This document shows, piece by piece, positions 32,863 through 41,598 of a stretch of 64,000 nt of DNA. Each line of letters starts with the position of its first letter. Positions within the stretch are counted from its first letter, which is position 1. The position numbers and the translations under genes are program-made. The notes under the pieces were generated by a model. It was not told where the DNA came from and did no database searches. It was given only the letters and a program-made list of their open reading frames with translations. Origin of the DNA: an uncultured Campylobacter sp. (GTDB lineage Bacteria > Campylobacterota > Campylobacteria > Campylobacterales > Campylobacteraceae); NCBI RefSeq assembly GCF_905373215.1, contig NZ_CAJPRT010000005.1, positions 62,001 to 126,000 of the forward strand, in the 5' to 3' direction.

Positions 32863-33479
32863 AAATCATAAATCAGATCGTTTTGACGAGCGATTATGAG
32901 GGCTTTAAAGATAAAATTTTAGCCGAAATTCCGCGCAAAAATTTAAGGTTTTTCGAAAGCGTTGAGCTTAAGATTGACGAGGCACGAAAGATCATTGACG
33001 AAGCCTACGTCGCCGAGCGCGAGGATAAGATCATCGTCATCGCCGCTACGAAATTCGGCGAGGAGGCGCAAAACGCTCTGCTTAAAATTTTAGAGGAGCC
33101 GCCCAAAAATACGGTGTTTTTCCTGATCACTCCCTTCATCAACGCCCTGTTGCCTACCATCCGCTCGCGCCTGATAGTGCAAAACCTCTGCGTGCGAAAG
33201 CCTAGATACCGCACCGGGCTAAGCTTAGCCAGACTCAGCTTAAAGGAAGCAGTGGAATTTATCGACACGCAGATCGCGCTGGAGCGCAAGGGCGAGCTGG
33301 ACAAAACGGCGCTAAAAGCGCTCATCGGCGAGATCGCGCTAGAGTGCTTTGAAGCAGGCGTTAGGCTAAGCGGCGATGAGCTGCAGCGAATAGATCGCTT
33401 AAGCTACCTCGCCGAGCATAACGCCAAAGCCCACGCCGTGCTTACTCCGCTGCTGTTGATGATCGAGGAGAAAAGATGA
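32859..33479 (+). CDS. holB: DNA polymerase III subunit delta prime
   Basis: HolB is a clamp-loader subunit. AATKFGEEAQNALLKILEEP is the family block, followed by NTVFFLITPFINALLPTIRS containing the SRC-region equivalent (IRSR). At 206 aa it is short, lacking a full N-terminal ATPase P-loop, which is normal for epsilon-proteobacterial delta prime. It overlaps hobA and folP by 4 bases each. Confidence 0.88.
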   Translation: MKIINQIVLTSDYEGFKDKILAEIPRKNLRFFESVELKIDEARKIIDEAYVAEREDKIIVIAATKFGEEAQNALLKILEEPPKNTVFFLITPFINALLPTIRSRLIVQNLCVRKPRYRTGLSLARLSLKEAVEFIDTQIALERKGELDKTALKALIGEIALECFEAGVRLSGDELQRIDRLSYLAEHNAKAHAVLTPLLLMIEEKR

Positions 33480-34612
33480 AAATTTATAAAATTTCAAACG
33501 AGGCCGATTTCGCGCTGATTTGCGAGCGCATCGGCGTGCGAAATGCGGGACGGGCGATAATGCAGAAAAAATCGCGCCTAAACTTTTTCTATCTAAAAGA
33601 TCTGCGAGCGCCCGCGGCAAATATTTTAAAGCAGGATGCCCTTAGTATCGGCGCCGAGCTTGCGTGCAACGAAGGAGTAATCCTAGGGCGCGACGATACG
33701 GATGCGGTTTTGATCGCAAACGATCGCCAAATCGAAGTTTTGGCGCAGAAGGAAGCTCTGCAGGATTTTGGGCTAAAAGAGCTCGCGAAATTTCTAAGCG
33801 AGAAATTTGCTAAGCCGCAAAGCTGCGAAATAATGGGCGTAGTAAACATCAACTCTGATAGCTTCAACCCCGCAAGTCGCGCGGCAAGCTTAAAAGAGGC
33901 GACCAATAAGATCGAAAAGATGATCGAGCAGGGCGCCGCTATCATCGATATCGGCGGCGTGAGCTCACGCCCGGGCAGCCAGTACTGCGGTAGGGATGAG
34001 GAGTTTGCGCGCATAAAGGACGTGCTGAGCGAAATTTACCGCCTGCGTCTGCACGAAAGGGCTAAATTTAGCCTCGATAGCTTTGATGAGTATTGTTTGG
34101 AATTTGCGCTAGATCGGGGCTTTAGCATCATTAACGACATTAGTGCAAACCTCGCTCTTGCTCCGCTTGCGCTTCGCTACGACGCCGCTTACGTGCTGAT
34201 GCACATGCAAGGAAAGCCGCAAAATATGCAGCTTGCGCCTAAATACGACGATCTGATGGGCGAGATCGATGAGTTTTTTGCGCAGAATTTGCAGCAGCTG
34301 CAAAGCACGGGGCTTAAAAAGATCATCCTTGACGTGGGCATCGGCTTTGGCAAGACCGCCGAGCAAAATTTGGTACTGATTAAAAATTTGCAGCATTTCT
34401 TGCACTTCGGCTGCCCGCTGCTCGTGGGCGCTAGTAGAAAGAGCGTTATTGATTTTTACAGCCCCTCTGCGGTCGAGGATAGGCTCGCAGGCTCGCTGTA
34501 TCTGCACCAGGTCGCCGCTTTAAACGGCGCCGCAATCATCCGCACGCACGACGTTTTTCCGCACGCGCAGATGCTAAATCTAATGCGCGCGATGGATCGG
34601 ATTCTGCTATAG
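33476..34612 (+). CDS. folP: Dihydropteroate synthase
   Basis: FolP joins p-aminobenzoate to the pterin in folate synthesis and is the sulfonamide target. The TIM-barrel part starts at about residue 120 with MGVVNINSDSFNPASR, then GAAIIDIGGVSSRPGS and later DVGIGFGKTAEQN. The first ~115 residues are an N-terminal domain not present in E. coli FolP but, to my knowledge, usual in Campylobacter. Length 378 aa. Last gene of its operon. Confidence 0.93.
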   Translation: MKIYKISNEADFALICERIGVRNAGRAIMQKKSRLNFFYLKDLRAPAANILKQDALSIGAELACNEGVILGRDDTDAVLIANDRQIEVLAQKEALQDFGLKELAKFLSEKFAKPQSCEIMGVVNINSDSFNPASRAASLKEATNKIEKMIEQGAAIIDIGGVSSRPGSQYCGRDEEFARIKDVLSEIYRLRLHERAKFSLDSFDEYCLEFALDRGFSIINDISANLALAPLALRYDAAYVLMHMQGKPQNMQLAPKYDDLMGEIDEFFAQNLQQLQSTGLKKIILDVGIGFGKTAEQNLVLIKNLQHFLHFGCPLLVGASRKSVIDFYSPSAVEDRLAGSLYLHQVAALNGAAIIRTHDVFPHAQMLNLMRAMDRILL

Positions 34613-34945
34613 TAAAATTTCAAAAAACTTATCGGAATTCTGCGAAATTCTGTGGAATTTTCTTGAAATTTCATGGCTTGGCAAGATTTTGATAAAACCC
34701 GCTTTTTATAGAATTTTAAAATTTGTCCGAGTCAAATCTTTATAATTTTTAGAAATTTTGCAAAAGAGCTTTTACAAAATTTCATCCGCGTTTTATTCTG
34801 CGCCTAAGCTTTTGCGTGCTTGCTTACCTAAACTTTATAAAAATTTATAAAATTTCGCTCGATTTATGAGGCGCGTCAAAACAGCGAAGTAAAGAGAGAT
34901 AAATTCTAGCGACGATTGCACGGATTATTTGCTGCGCGAGCCGAG
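34613..34945. other. Intergenic stretch with degenerate AAATTT words
   Basis: Convergent gap between folP and a leftward gene. Repeated GGAATTCTG/GGAATTTT-like words and AAATTTT words occur every 15-30 bases near the left end. No ORF or clear terminator was found. Confidence 0.4.
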
Positions 34946-35707
34946 TTATTTCATTTTTGGGCGAAACGAGCGCTTTACGTCAAAGCCTTTGCTGGCAATT
35001 TTTATATCATTTGGTATCGTGCCTGCCGGAGCAGAGGCGTCCTTTTTGGCGGATAAAAACTCGACTAGGCTTTGCCAGACAAAGTCGGCATCCAGATAAA
35101 ACCCCATTGCGTTAAGCTGTGGATTTATCGCCACGGTGTGAATGTTCTGTGTGAGCTTAAAAAATACGATGGGTGCGCTCAAAATTTCATCTTTGCTTAT
35201 AATTTTATCGTCGCGAATAATATTTTTTAGTATCGTTTTGCGGTCGCCCTCTAACGCCACGAGCTGCAAAATTTCCTCGCGCGTAGCCTGCTCGCCGACC
35301 TTGCTGAGCCACGAGACGATATGGGCGCGAAATCCATCGCTAAAGCTCAAAGTTCTGTCATTCTGATACTGCCTTCTTAGCTCCGTCTCGTCAAACTCTA
35401 GACTTGTGTAAATTTTACACTGAGAGGCGAAAATATGGACTAAATTTTTACCGATGAAAATCACGGAGTGAAGCAGGCGCGGCAGCTTATTTACGTCCGT
35501 TTTGCTCCAGTTTATAAATTTACCGCCGATAAAGCGGTACCCGCTAAGCTTCCTTTCAAATACCTTTTTATCGCCCTCATCAAGCCTCCATAGCTCGTCC
35601 GCACCGACTAGAGTAGAGTTTCTGCGGTCATAGACCAAAGTCTTGTCAAGCCCGTATTTTGACACCATAAAATCGTAATTATCTTTAAATTTCGAGATAA
35701 TTTTCAT
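34946..35707 (-). CDS. Conserved protein of unknown function (253 aa)
   Basis: The start MKIISKFKDNYDFMVSKYG and the following KTLVYDRRNSTLVGADE recall a widespread family of uncharacterised proteins also seen in phages, which handle no known substrate. No membrane helix or known catalytic motif is visible. The C-terminal ~25 residues after a Lys/Ala-rich linker are basic (VKRSFRPKMK). Monocistronic as far as can be seen; both neighbours are separated by about 320 bases. Confidence 0.65.
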   Translation of the reverse strand: MKIISKFKDNYDFMVSKYGLDKTLVYDRRNSTLVGADELWRLDEGDKKVFERKLSGYRFIGGKFINWSKTDVNKLPRLLHSVIFIGKNLVHIFASQCKIYTSLEFDETELRRQYQNDRTLSFSDGFRAHIVSWLSKVGEQATREEILQLVALEGDRKTILKNIIRDDKIISKDEILSAPIVFFKLTQNIHTVAINPQLNAMGFYLDADFVWQSLVEFLSAKKDASAPAGTIPNDIKIASKGFDVKRSFRPKMK

Positions 35708-35931
35708 GTTCGTCTCTTAAAATTTTATCTTCCCTAAGCTTCTTAATCGGTGCGCTTTGCACTGAAACCGAAGCAAAATTTTATCATCGTAAATTCGCAC
35801 TGCAAACCTCGCAAATTTTACTAAAATTTACTGCTAAATCGCCAAAATTTATATTGCAAGCTCACGGCTCGCTCAATTTTATTGTGTGTCGGCGAAATAG
35901 TAAAACCAAACAAAAAGCGTGCGGCGCGGCA

Positions 35932-36022
35932 AATTTTAAATTTATTTTACGCGGCGACGTAGAATTTTAAAATTTATTTTCCGCGATGGCGCAAAATTTC
36001 AAATTTATCTGCCGCAAAAACA
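35932..36022. repeat. Degenerate tandem repeat, three units of about 28-32 bp
   Basis: Units begin at 35932, 35963 and 35995, each with AATTTTAAATTTATTTT-like A/T followed by a CGCG- or CCGC-containing spacer. They fill the end of the 35708-36029 gap, which otherwise shows only scattered AAATTT words and no gene, up to 7 bases before the stop of the next leftward gene. Confidence 0.65.
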
Positions 36023-36029
36023 GAGGCCG

Positions 36030-37088
36030 CTACCGCTTAAAGTCATGGATTTCGATACTAGCGCCGTATTTTTTGCAAAGCTCGCTTACCTTTTCTTTAA
36101 GCCTCTCCTCGTCATAGCAGATGAGATCGATGTATGCGTGCCTCTGCCCGGTTGCTCCGCCGATTATCTCTAGAAACGAGCCGCAGCTCTCTAGCTCCTC
36201 GTCCTCGATCTTGTTTCGCAGATCAAAGCCCGCCTGCACGTCGCCGCCGTTATCAATGCTAAGAAAGCAAAATTTGATACCGAGCTCGAAGGCTTCGTTA
36301 TAGATGTCGCGCTCGCCGTTTAGGTACTGATTTATGATGGCCGTTAGGCAGGTGGTGCCTACGATCACGTCCTCGCGTACCTCGCTACCGCGCGGCTCCA
36401 TTTCATAGCTGAAAAAATTCTTTAGCGGTTCGCGTGCGGCTTTTTCGCCGAATTTCTCATCGACCAGATCGGCAAATTCGCTTAGCGGCACACCGTTTTC
36501 TTGGGGTTCGGCCAGTACCTCAAGCTCGCCTAGCGTATTTATGACCGCCGTTTCGCCGATCATATTGTCAAGCAGGATAAAGCTAAGGTTATAGGCCTTG
36601 CCCTCGTCCTGCGCGAGTAGAGCCGCTAGGTTTTCGTTGTAAATTTTAATATCCACGTCGCTTTCGTTAAACTGCGCGTAGATCATCGACTCCTCGGCGT
36701 TTACGTGCGTATTGTACATCTCGATCCCGCCGATACCTCGCGGTGCACGCGGCTTTCCGAGCGTGCAGCGCATTTTGGATTCGAGCTGCTTGGGCATAGC
36801 GTTTTTGATGAAGCTTAGCCAAAATAATCGGTGTCTCATACCCTCGGGAGTTAGCACTAGATCGAGCTTATCGCCCACGAGCCCCGTCATAAAATAGGGC
36901 TCGGCAAGGCAGATACGAAGCTTCTCGTCGGTCTTTCGCATCGCCTTTTCAAACTCCTCCGCCGCCAGATCGGCCTTGATCTCATCTATCGCGCCGCTAA
37001 ATTCCGCCCAAAATTTATCCACTCTGCCGGCAAAAGTGCTTGGGATTTGTGCTTTCTCAGCCTTTTTACCAAAACCGAATAACCCCAT
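36030..37088 (-). CDS. Unknown 352-aa cytoplasmic protein
   Basis: It begins MGLFGFGKKAEKAQIPSTF and has no signal or membrane segment. Two halves are visible: an N-terminal helical part with DEIKADLAAEEFEKAMRKTD, and a C-terminal part ending DLICYDEERLKEKVSELCKK. It resembles the DUF-type proteins with repeated alpha/beta sandwich parts found beside immunity-like genes, but I cannot name the family. RBS AAGGAG precedes the ATG. The zinc-ribbon gene upstream is 50 bases away on the same strand. Confidence 0.65.
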   Translation of the reverse strand: MGLFGFGKKAEKAQIPSTFAGRVDKFWAEFSGAIDEIKADLAAEEFEKAMRKTDEKLRICLAEPYFMTGLVGDKLDLVLTPEGMRHRLFWLSFIKNAMPKQLESKMRCTLGKPRAPRGIGGIEMYNTHVNAEESMIYAQFNESDVDIKIYNENLAALLAQDEGKAYNLSFILLDNMIGETAVINTLGELEVLAEPQENGVPLSEFADLVDEKFGEKAAREPLKNFFSYEMEPRGSEVREDVIVGTTCLTAIINQYLNGERDIYNEAFELGIKFCFLSIDNGGDVQAGFDLRNKIEDEELESCGSFLEIIGGATGQRHAYIDLICYDEERLKEKVSELCKKYGASIEIHDFKR

Positions 37089-37138
37089 TTTTTCTCCTTA
37101 AATCAAATTTTACTTGCATTATAGCTAATTAATTTGCC

Positions 37139-38410
37139 TCACGTGCACTGAAAGCAGCCGCCCAAAACCTCGCATTTTTCGCAAATTTGCACATATATGA
37201 CCCCCTCGCCCTGCACCAGCTCGCCGAATGGGATCTGCGCTAGATGCTTCATCGTCCCGCCGCAGCTAGGGCAGGCTAGATACGCGGCGTCCTGCACCCA
37301 CTGCGGATAGCCTCCCACGGTCACGTCAAGCTCGTCAAAACAGCCGTAAAACGGGGGAACTTCGCCGCCTAGCTTAAATTTCATACCGTTCAGCCGCGCA
37401 AGATCTTGCTGCGAAAAGTAGCTTTTCTCCACCCCTTCGCCCTCGTATTGCATCTGCAGCTCGCCGTCCGCGCCGCATTTGCAAAAATACATTACCGAGC
37501 CGACGCAGGTCGGGCAGCAGCGAAATATCGCGTCGTGCTTTAAATTTAAAAACGCAAGCCGCGGATCAGTTGCCTTTAGGCGGAGCATATCGAGCATCTC
37601 GCAGCCGCAAAACTCGCACTTTTGCCCCGTAGGCCTGCCGATACGTACGGGCTCATCCGCGTTTTGGTTTGCGCCTTCGCAGCGGGCATCCTTTGCATTT
37701 TCGCTCAAATTTAAACCGCTGCCAGCGTCTTTTTGCGCGTCTGATTTGAAATTTACGCGCTCGTTCCGCAAGCTCGCGTCTTCGTCCATGCCCGTGCGAG
37801 AACTCTGCGCGCCCGCGTGTAAATTTGAAATTTCGTCCGCGCCGTTTTGCGCATTTTGTTCGCAATTTTCGCCGTCTGCGCCGCCTTTGAAATTTAAAAT
37901 TTCGTTTGCGCTTTCATCTCTGCGCCCGATCGCGCAGCCGCCGTTTTTCTCCGCGCCGTCTCTCGCGCGCACTACCGCGAGGCACTTATCAAAAACGAGC
38001 GATTTTCGCTCGCCCATCTGATCAAAGCTCCAGCCGCCGATTTGCGCGTAAATTTCGGTGCCTGCGTAGAGCTTTTGGCGCCACGGCTTTGGGTTTTGAT
38101 ACAGCTCGTAAAAAAGCTGCATCGTCTGCTCGTCACCATGCCACGCAAGCGCGCACAGTAGGTCGTTTAGAGTGTTTTTGGCATTGTCCTGCAGCGAGGC
38201 GAGCTTGCGGACGAGCGCGTCTCTCACGTCTTTCGACGCGCCGAAGTAAAGCTCTGGCGGGCAGTAGATCTCCGCCGCGGCAGCGGCTCGCGCAATCCTT
38301 GGATCGTGGATGTCGCGTAGGCTAAAAAGCGCCCAAAAATCGTTGTAAATCTCATCCCATTTTTCGATCTCGCAGATGCGGTCCGCGATTTTTAGAATCA
38401 TCGCCTCCAC
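37139..38410 (-). CDS. Cys-rich protein with low-complexity insert; natural start disrupted
   Basis: From GTG 38410 the frame gives 423 aa. The C-terminal half has Cys pairs CEFCGCE, CCPTCVG, CKCG, CPSCGG and CEKCE, with GGYPQWVQDAAYLACPSCGG resembling the end of DUF1963-type proteins. Residues ~150-260 are low complexity (NFKGG, NAQNGADE, NLSENAKDA) in AAATTT-rich DNA. The same frame is open further upstream and encodes another zinc ribbon (HLCPKCGEN, GICHSCS). But the well-placed ATG at 38533 behind AAGGAG is followed at once by TAA. Either a nonsense change inactivated the gene or it now starts at GTG 38410. Confidence 0.55.
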   Translation of the reverse strand: MEAMILKIADRICEIEKWDEIYNDFWALFSLRDIHDPRIARAAAAAEIYCPPELYFGASKDVRDALVRKLASLQDNAKNTLNDLLCALAWHGDEQTMQLFYELYQNPKPWRQKLYAGTEIYAQIGGWSFDQMGERKSLVFDKCLAVVRARDGAEKNGGCAIGRRDESANEILNFKGGADGENCEQNAQNGADEISNLHAGAQSSRTGMDEDASLRNERVNFKSDAQKDAGSGLNLSENAKDARCEGANQNADEPVRIGRPTGQKCEFCGCEMLDMLRLKATDPRLAFLNLKHDAIFRCCPTCVGSVMYFCKCGADGELQMQYEGEGVEKSYFSQQDLARLNGMKFKLGGEVPPFYGCFDELDVTVGGYPQWVQDAAYLACPSCGGTMKHLAQIPFGELVQGEGVIYVQICEKCEVLGGCFQCT

Positions 38411-38794
38411 TTCATCCGCGCTTAGGTTTAAAATCTCCTCTCGCCTCTGCCTTTGGCTGCATGAGTGGCAGATGCCGTCGAAATAGATCGTGTTTTCGCC
38501 GCATTTTGGGCATAGATGGGCTTTGCTTTACATTTTATCTCCTTAAATTTGGATTTAAATTTCGTCAAATTTTAGCTAAATTTTACTGTTTTGTGGCGAT
38601 AAAGCGCGGTTTAGAATTTAATGTCGCATTGAACGATAGACTTTATAATACAGCTAAATGCGTCATTTACAAATGGAATTCAAGCTGAAAGAGATGTGAA
38701 TTTTAAATTACAATAGAAATAGGGCGGGTTTGCGAGATCAAGTGGAATTCATCTTCGAAAAAATAAATTCCACTTTTATGCTCTTAGGCGTAAA

Positions 38795-39361
38795 TCACTT
38801 TTCAATGTGATGTTTGACTAAATACTCGATGATATTTACCGCATTATCGATGCCGCAATACGACGTGTCGATGCAGATATTGTAGTTTGCGGATGCGCCC
38901 CAGACTTGGTTGGTGTAGTATTGATGAAAGCTCATCCTGCCCGCGTCGCTATTTTCCATATACTCGCGCGCGTCGGTATGGCCCTCTTTTTCTAATCTGG
39001 CAAGCTTAAACTCATCGCTCGCACGTAAAAATACCGTCAGCAGATCCGGATGTCCGCGCAAGAAAAACCCTGCGCAGCGTCCAAGCACTATAACGTTGCC
39101 GCCCGAGACGATCTTTTCGTAGATTGCTACGATGCGATCGCGTTTTTGCTCATTGGCTAGCTCGTTGTGCGAGATTGCCTGAAGTAGCGTATTTACGGGC
39201 ATTTCGTTGTAGAACTCATACATCTGCTCGAAGCAGCCAAGCTCGTCTGCTTTGCGAAGCAGATCCGCCTTGGCTAGATAGGTGTAGCCTAAGCGCTCGG
39301 CTAGTTTGCGCGCAGTTTCGCGCCCGCCTGCGCCAGTTTGTCTAGCGATCGAGATTATCAT
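38795..39361 (-). CDS. Cytidylate kinase-like family protein
   Basis: The start MIISIARQTGAGGRETARKL is the variant P-loop of the Cytidylate_kin2 family, in which the canonical GxxxxGKS is changed. VIVLGRCAGFFLRGHPDLLTVFL and the following RLEKEGHTD region match the family, as does CIDTSYCGIDNAVNII. Length 188 aa. The substrate is unknown; these proteins are not the essential Cmk. It lies 9 bases after lrgB in the same leftward operon, an unusual partner for a membrane CidA/LrgA system. Confidence 0.8.
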   Translation of the reverse strand: MIISIARQTGAGGRETARKLAERLGYTYLAKADLLRKADELGCFEQMYEFYNEMPVNTLLQAISHNELANEQKRDRIVAIYEKIVSGGNVIVLGRCAGFFLRGHPDLLTVFLRASDEFKLARLEKEGHTDAREYMENSDAGRMSFHQYYTNQVWGASANYNICIDTSYCGIDNAVNIIEYLVKHHIEK

Positions 39362-39370
39362 ATTTTCTCC

Positions 39371-40063
39371 TTAGATGAAATGTGCAAAAATACCGGCACC
39401 GATGACGGTAAGAAGTCCCGTAACCGCCATCGCCAAAGAAGCCATCGCCCCCTCCACGTCACCGATCTCAAGCGCGCGCGCCGTTCCCATCGCATGGCTC
39501 GCGCAGCCTAGGGCGATACCTTTTGCCATCGCCTTTTTTATGCCAAAAATTTTAAGTAGCGCCTCGCCAAATACGCTGCCGATGATACCCGTAGCGATGA
39601 TGCAGGCCACCGTTAGCGTCACGATGCCACCTAAGCTTTCGCTGATACCCATACCGATTGGCGCCGTGACGGATTTCGGTAGTAACGTGACATACATTGT
39701 GTGATTTAGCCCAAATATCACCGACATCGCGTAGATGCTGCCTAGCCCTGCGATCATACCAGAAATCAGCCCTGCAAAAATAGCTAAAAAATTACTTCGC
39801 AAAAGCGCAAGCTGCTCGTATAGCGGCACAGCTAGACAGACGGTAATCGGCGTTAAGAAAAAGCTAATGTGCGAGGCGCTCGCGTTAAATTTTTCGTATG
39901 GAATTTTAAAGATTAAAAGCACGCAGACGGTAAGCACGATACCGATTAGAAGCGGGTTGAAAATCGTTAGCTTAAAGCGCTTTTTTAGATAAAGTCCCAG
40001 CTCAAACGAGCCCAGGCACAAAAACACGCCGAAAAAAGCGGAGTTCATTAAAATTTCTCTCAT
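39371..40063 (-). CDS. lrgB: LrgB/CidB family membrane protein
   Basis: LrgB acts with LrgA in holin-like control of murein hydrolase activity or in pyruvate/organic-acid transport. Seven or so hydrophobic helices fill 230 aa. LPKSVTAPIGMGISESLGG is the family signature, followed by KGIALGCASHAMGTARAL. The start overlaps the lrgA stop as ATGA. A second Met at residue 6 is possible. Confidence 0.9.
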   Translation of the reverse strand: MREILMNSAFFGVFLCLGSFELGLYLKKRFKLTIFNPLLIGIVLTVCVLLIFKIPYEKFNASASHISFFLTPITVCLAVPLYEQLALLRSNFLAIFAGLISGMIAGLGSIYAMSVIFGLNHTMYVTLLPKSVTAPIGMGISESLGGIVTLTVACIIATGIIGSVFGEALLKIFGIKKAMAKGIALGCASHAMGTARALEIGDVEGAMASLAMAVTGLLTVIGAGIFAHFI

Positions 40064-40518
40064 TTTTTGTCGTCTCCGGATAAAATTTCGCGCTCCAGTT
40101 TCGCATCCACGCCCTTTGTATTCACGCCGTCTTGTTCGTGCGCGGCTGCGTAGAGTCTGCGCTTAACGCGGGCGAGGGCGATTTTATAAAAAATTTGCGT
40201 TACCGCGCCGCTTGCACCGATGACTACTACCGTAGAGACTGCTGTAATCGCGATGATTGCGAAAAGATGCTGGCGCAGCGCATCGCCTGCGATGATGATC
40301 GCGGCACCCGCTGGGATGAAGATCACAGGCATAATCTGCATAAAAAACGACACGGTTTCTCTGATCTGCGATACTTTGATGAGTTTGAAGATCAGGGCTA
40401 AAAGCATAATAACTAGTCCGTAGATGCTAGCGGGGATCGGCACAGGCACGAGCGCCGCCAAAATCTCCGCAACAAAAGATATTCCTAAAATCACACTGAA
40501 TTGGATTAAGTAGTTCAA
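40060..40518 (-). CDS. lrgA: LrgA/CidA family holin-like protein
   Basis: LrgA/CidA proteins are small four-helix membrane proteins. LVPVPIPASIYGLVIMLLAL followed by MPVIFIPAGAAII is the family pattern. Length 152 aa with a charged C-terminal tail. The start is TTG behind GAGG. It heads the lrgA-lrgB-cytidylate-kinase-like operon, and an 18-bp perfect palindrome lies 17 bases before the start. Confidence 0.9.
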   Translation of the reverse strand: MNYLIQFSVILGISFVAEILAALVPVPIPASIYGLVIMLLALIFKLIKVSQIRETVSFFMQIMPVIFIPAGAAIIIAGDALRQHLFAIIAITAVSTVVVIGASGAVTQIFYKIALARVKRRLYAAAHEQDGVNTKGVDAKLEREILSGDDKK

Positions 40519-40534
40519 AGCTTACCTCGGATTA

Positions 40535-40552
40535 AAATTTAGCGCTAAATTT
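40535..40552. promoter_or_regulatory. 18-bp perfect palindrome before lrgA
   Basis: AAATTTAGCGCTAAATTT reads the same on both strands and lies 17 bases upstream of the lrgA start. It could bind a dimeric regulator or form a hairpin in the leader. AAATTT words are frequent here, so the arms alone could be chance; the perfect AGCGCT centre is less so. Confidence 0.4.
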
Positions 40553-41358
40553 AGCACTTTGCAGTTAAAATAGATATTAATCTTTCTAGGTTTGGGCGAA
40601 ATTTTGCGGCAAAATTTAAAATTTTGATCGCAAGCAGGAGCGAGATTTCACTTCTAAAATTTCAAATTTTAATCGCTAATTTGTCGCCGCTTGAGTGAAT
40701 TTTGATTGGAATTTAAAATTTGGAGCCGCCGGTTAAGCTATCTGCGAGCCAGCTGCGTGAATGAAATTTTATACACAATTCTGCGCCGAACTCTGCTACT
40801 GACTTCACGGCGCAAAAACACATCGCGTGGAGTAGCCAGGCGTACATTGGGTAGTACGAGTCGTGTGGAAGCTGCGCGAGCTGATGCAATCGTGCGGTAA
40901 ATTTTAAAATTTCTGCGAGCGAGCGTTTAAATTTGAGTTAAATTTCAGCAAATAAAAAAGCGCGCTTAATTTTAAAGAACGGGCAAGCTGGTGCTTAAAT
41001 TAAGAAGTTCGCGCCGCTCGAGTTTAAATTTCACGATCCGCGTCTCGCGGGTATGGGTGCTGTCGCTATTAAATTTTACGGCGCTGTTAATTTAATACCG
41101 CGTAGGACACGCCGCTAGCAAATTTTGCGGCGGGCGCGGTCGTATGAGCGACGGCTCGTTTTAGCCGGCTCGAAATCCACGTGCCGCAAATGACAAGTGC
41201 GGGCGCGAATGCCGTGCGCAGTGTATTTTAAAGGCTGGGAGCGGCCGCGACTCGCAGTACGATCAGCGTCGCAGTGTAAAGCCGAATTAAATAAAATTTC
41301 AAAAACCGATTTAGCGCCGCCGCCTGAGCAAAAAGCGCAGGCAAATCCCGCGCGAAGC
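40553..41358. other. Gene-poor stretch with degenerate AAATTT/GC-rich repeats
   Basis: About 800 bases without a credible gene. AAATTT(C/T) words recur, often followed by ACG and a GC-rich spacer (for example AAATTTCACGATCCGCG, AAATTTTACGGCGCTG). The short ORF at about 40706 on the plus strand lacks a ribosome binding site and looks accidental. This may be the remains of decayed genes. Confidence 0.45.
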
Positions 41359-41598
41359 TTAGCCTAGCTCGATTTTGATACCGAGCACCCTGCAGACTAG
41401 ATCAAAAATTTCAATATCGACGTTGGGCGCGTATTCGTCCAAAACCGTGTAAACTTCGGCGCGCATATCCTCGTCGTGGCCCGGGTGCGAGCGCGAATAC
41501 AGCTCGTCCGTGCGCCGCACGAGCGTGAGATTATCGATATCTCGCTCGCGCATCACCTGCTTGAGCCGCTTTGAAATTTGCCATTTGAAACTTTGCAT
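41359..41598 (-). CDS. Unknown 79-aa protein
   Basis: ATG 41598 with AAGGATGG before it is the best start; the open frame extends further upstream without support. MQSFKWQISKRLKQVMRERD followed by NLTLVRRTDELYSRSHPGHD and DIEIFDLVCRVLGIKIE suggests a small helical protein, possibly DNA binding. No family recognised. It stands alone between two gene-poor stretches. Confidence 0.5.
   Translation of the reverse strand: MQSFKWQISKRLKQVMRERDIDNLTLVRRTDELYSRSHPGHDEDMRAEVYTVLDEYAPNVDIEIFDLVCRVLGIKIELG

Noticed and set aside
33476..33830. FolP N-terminal extension as another repeat-type insert
   Set aside because: It is a normal-looking, mixed-composition domain and, to my knowledge, FolP of other Campylobacter is similarly long.
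40706..40900. 64-codon ORF in the gene-poor stretch before lrgA
   Set aside because: Arg-rich random-looking sequence in repeat-like DNA, no ribosome binding site.
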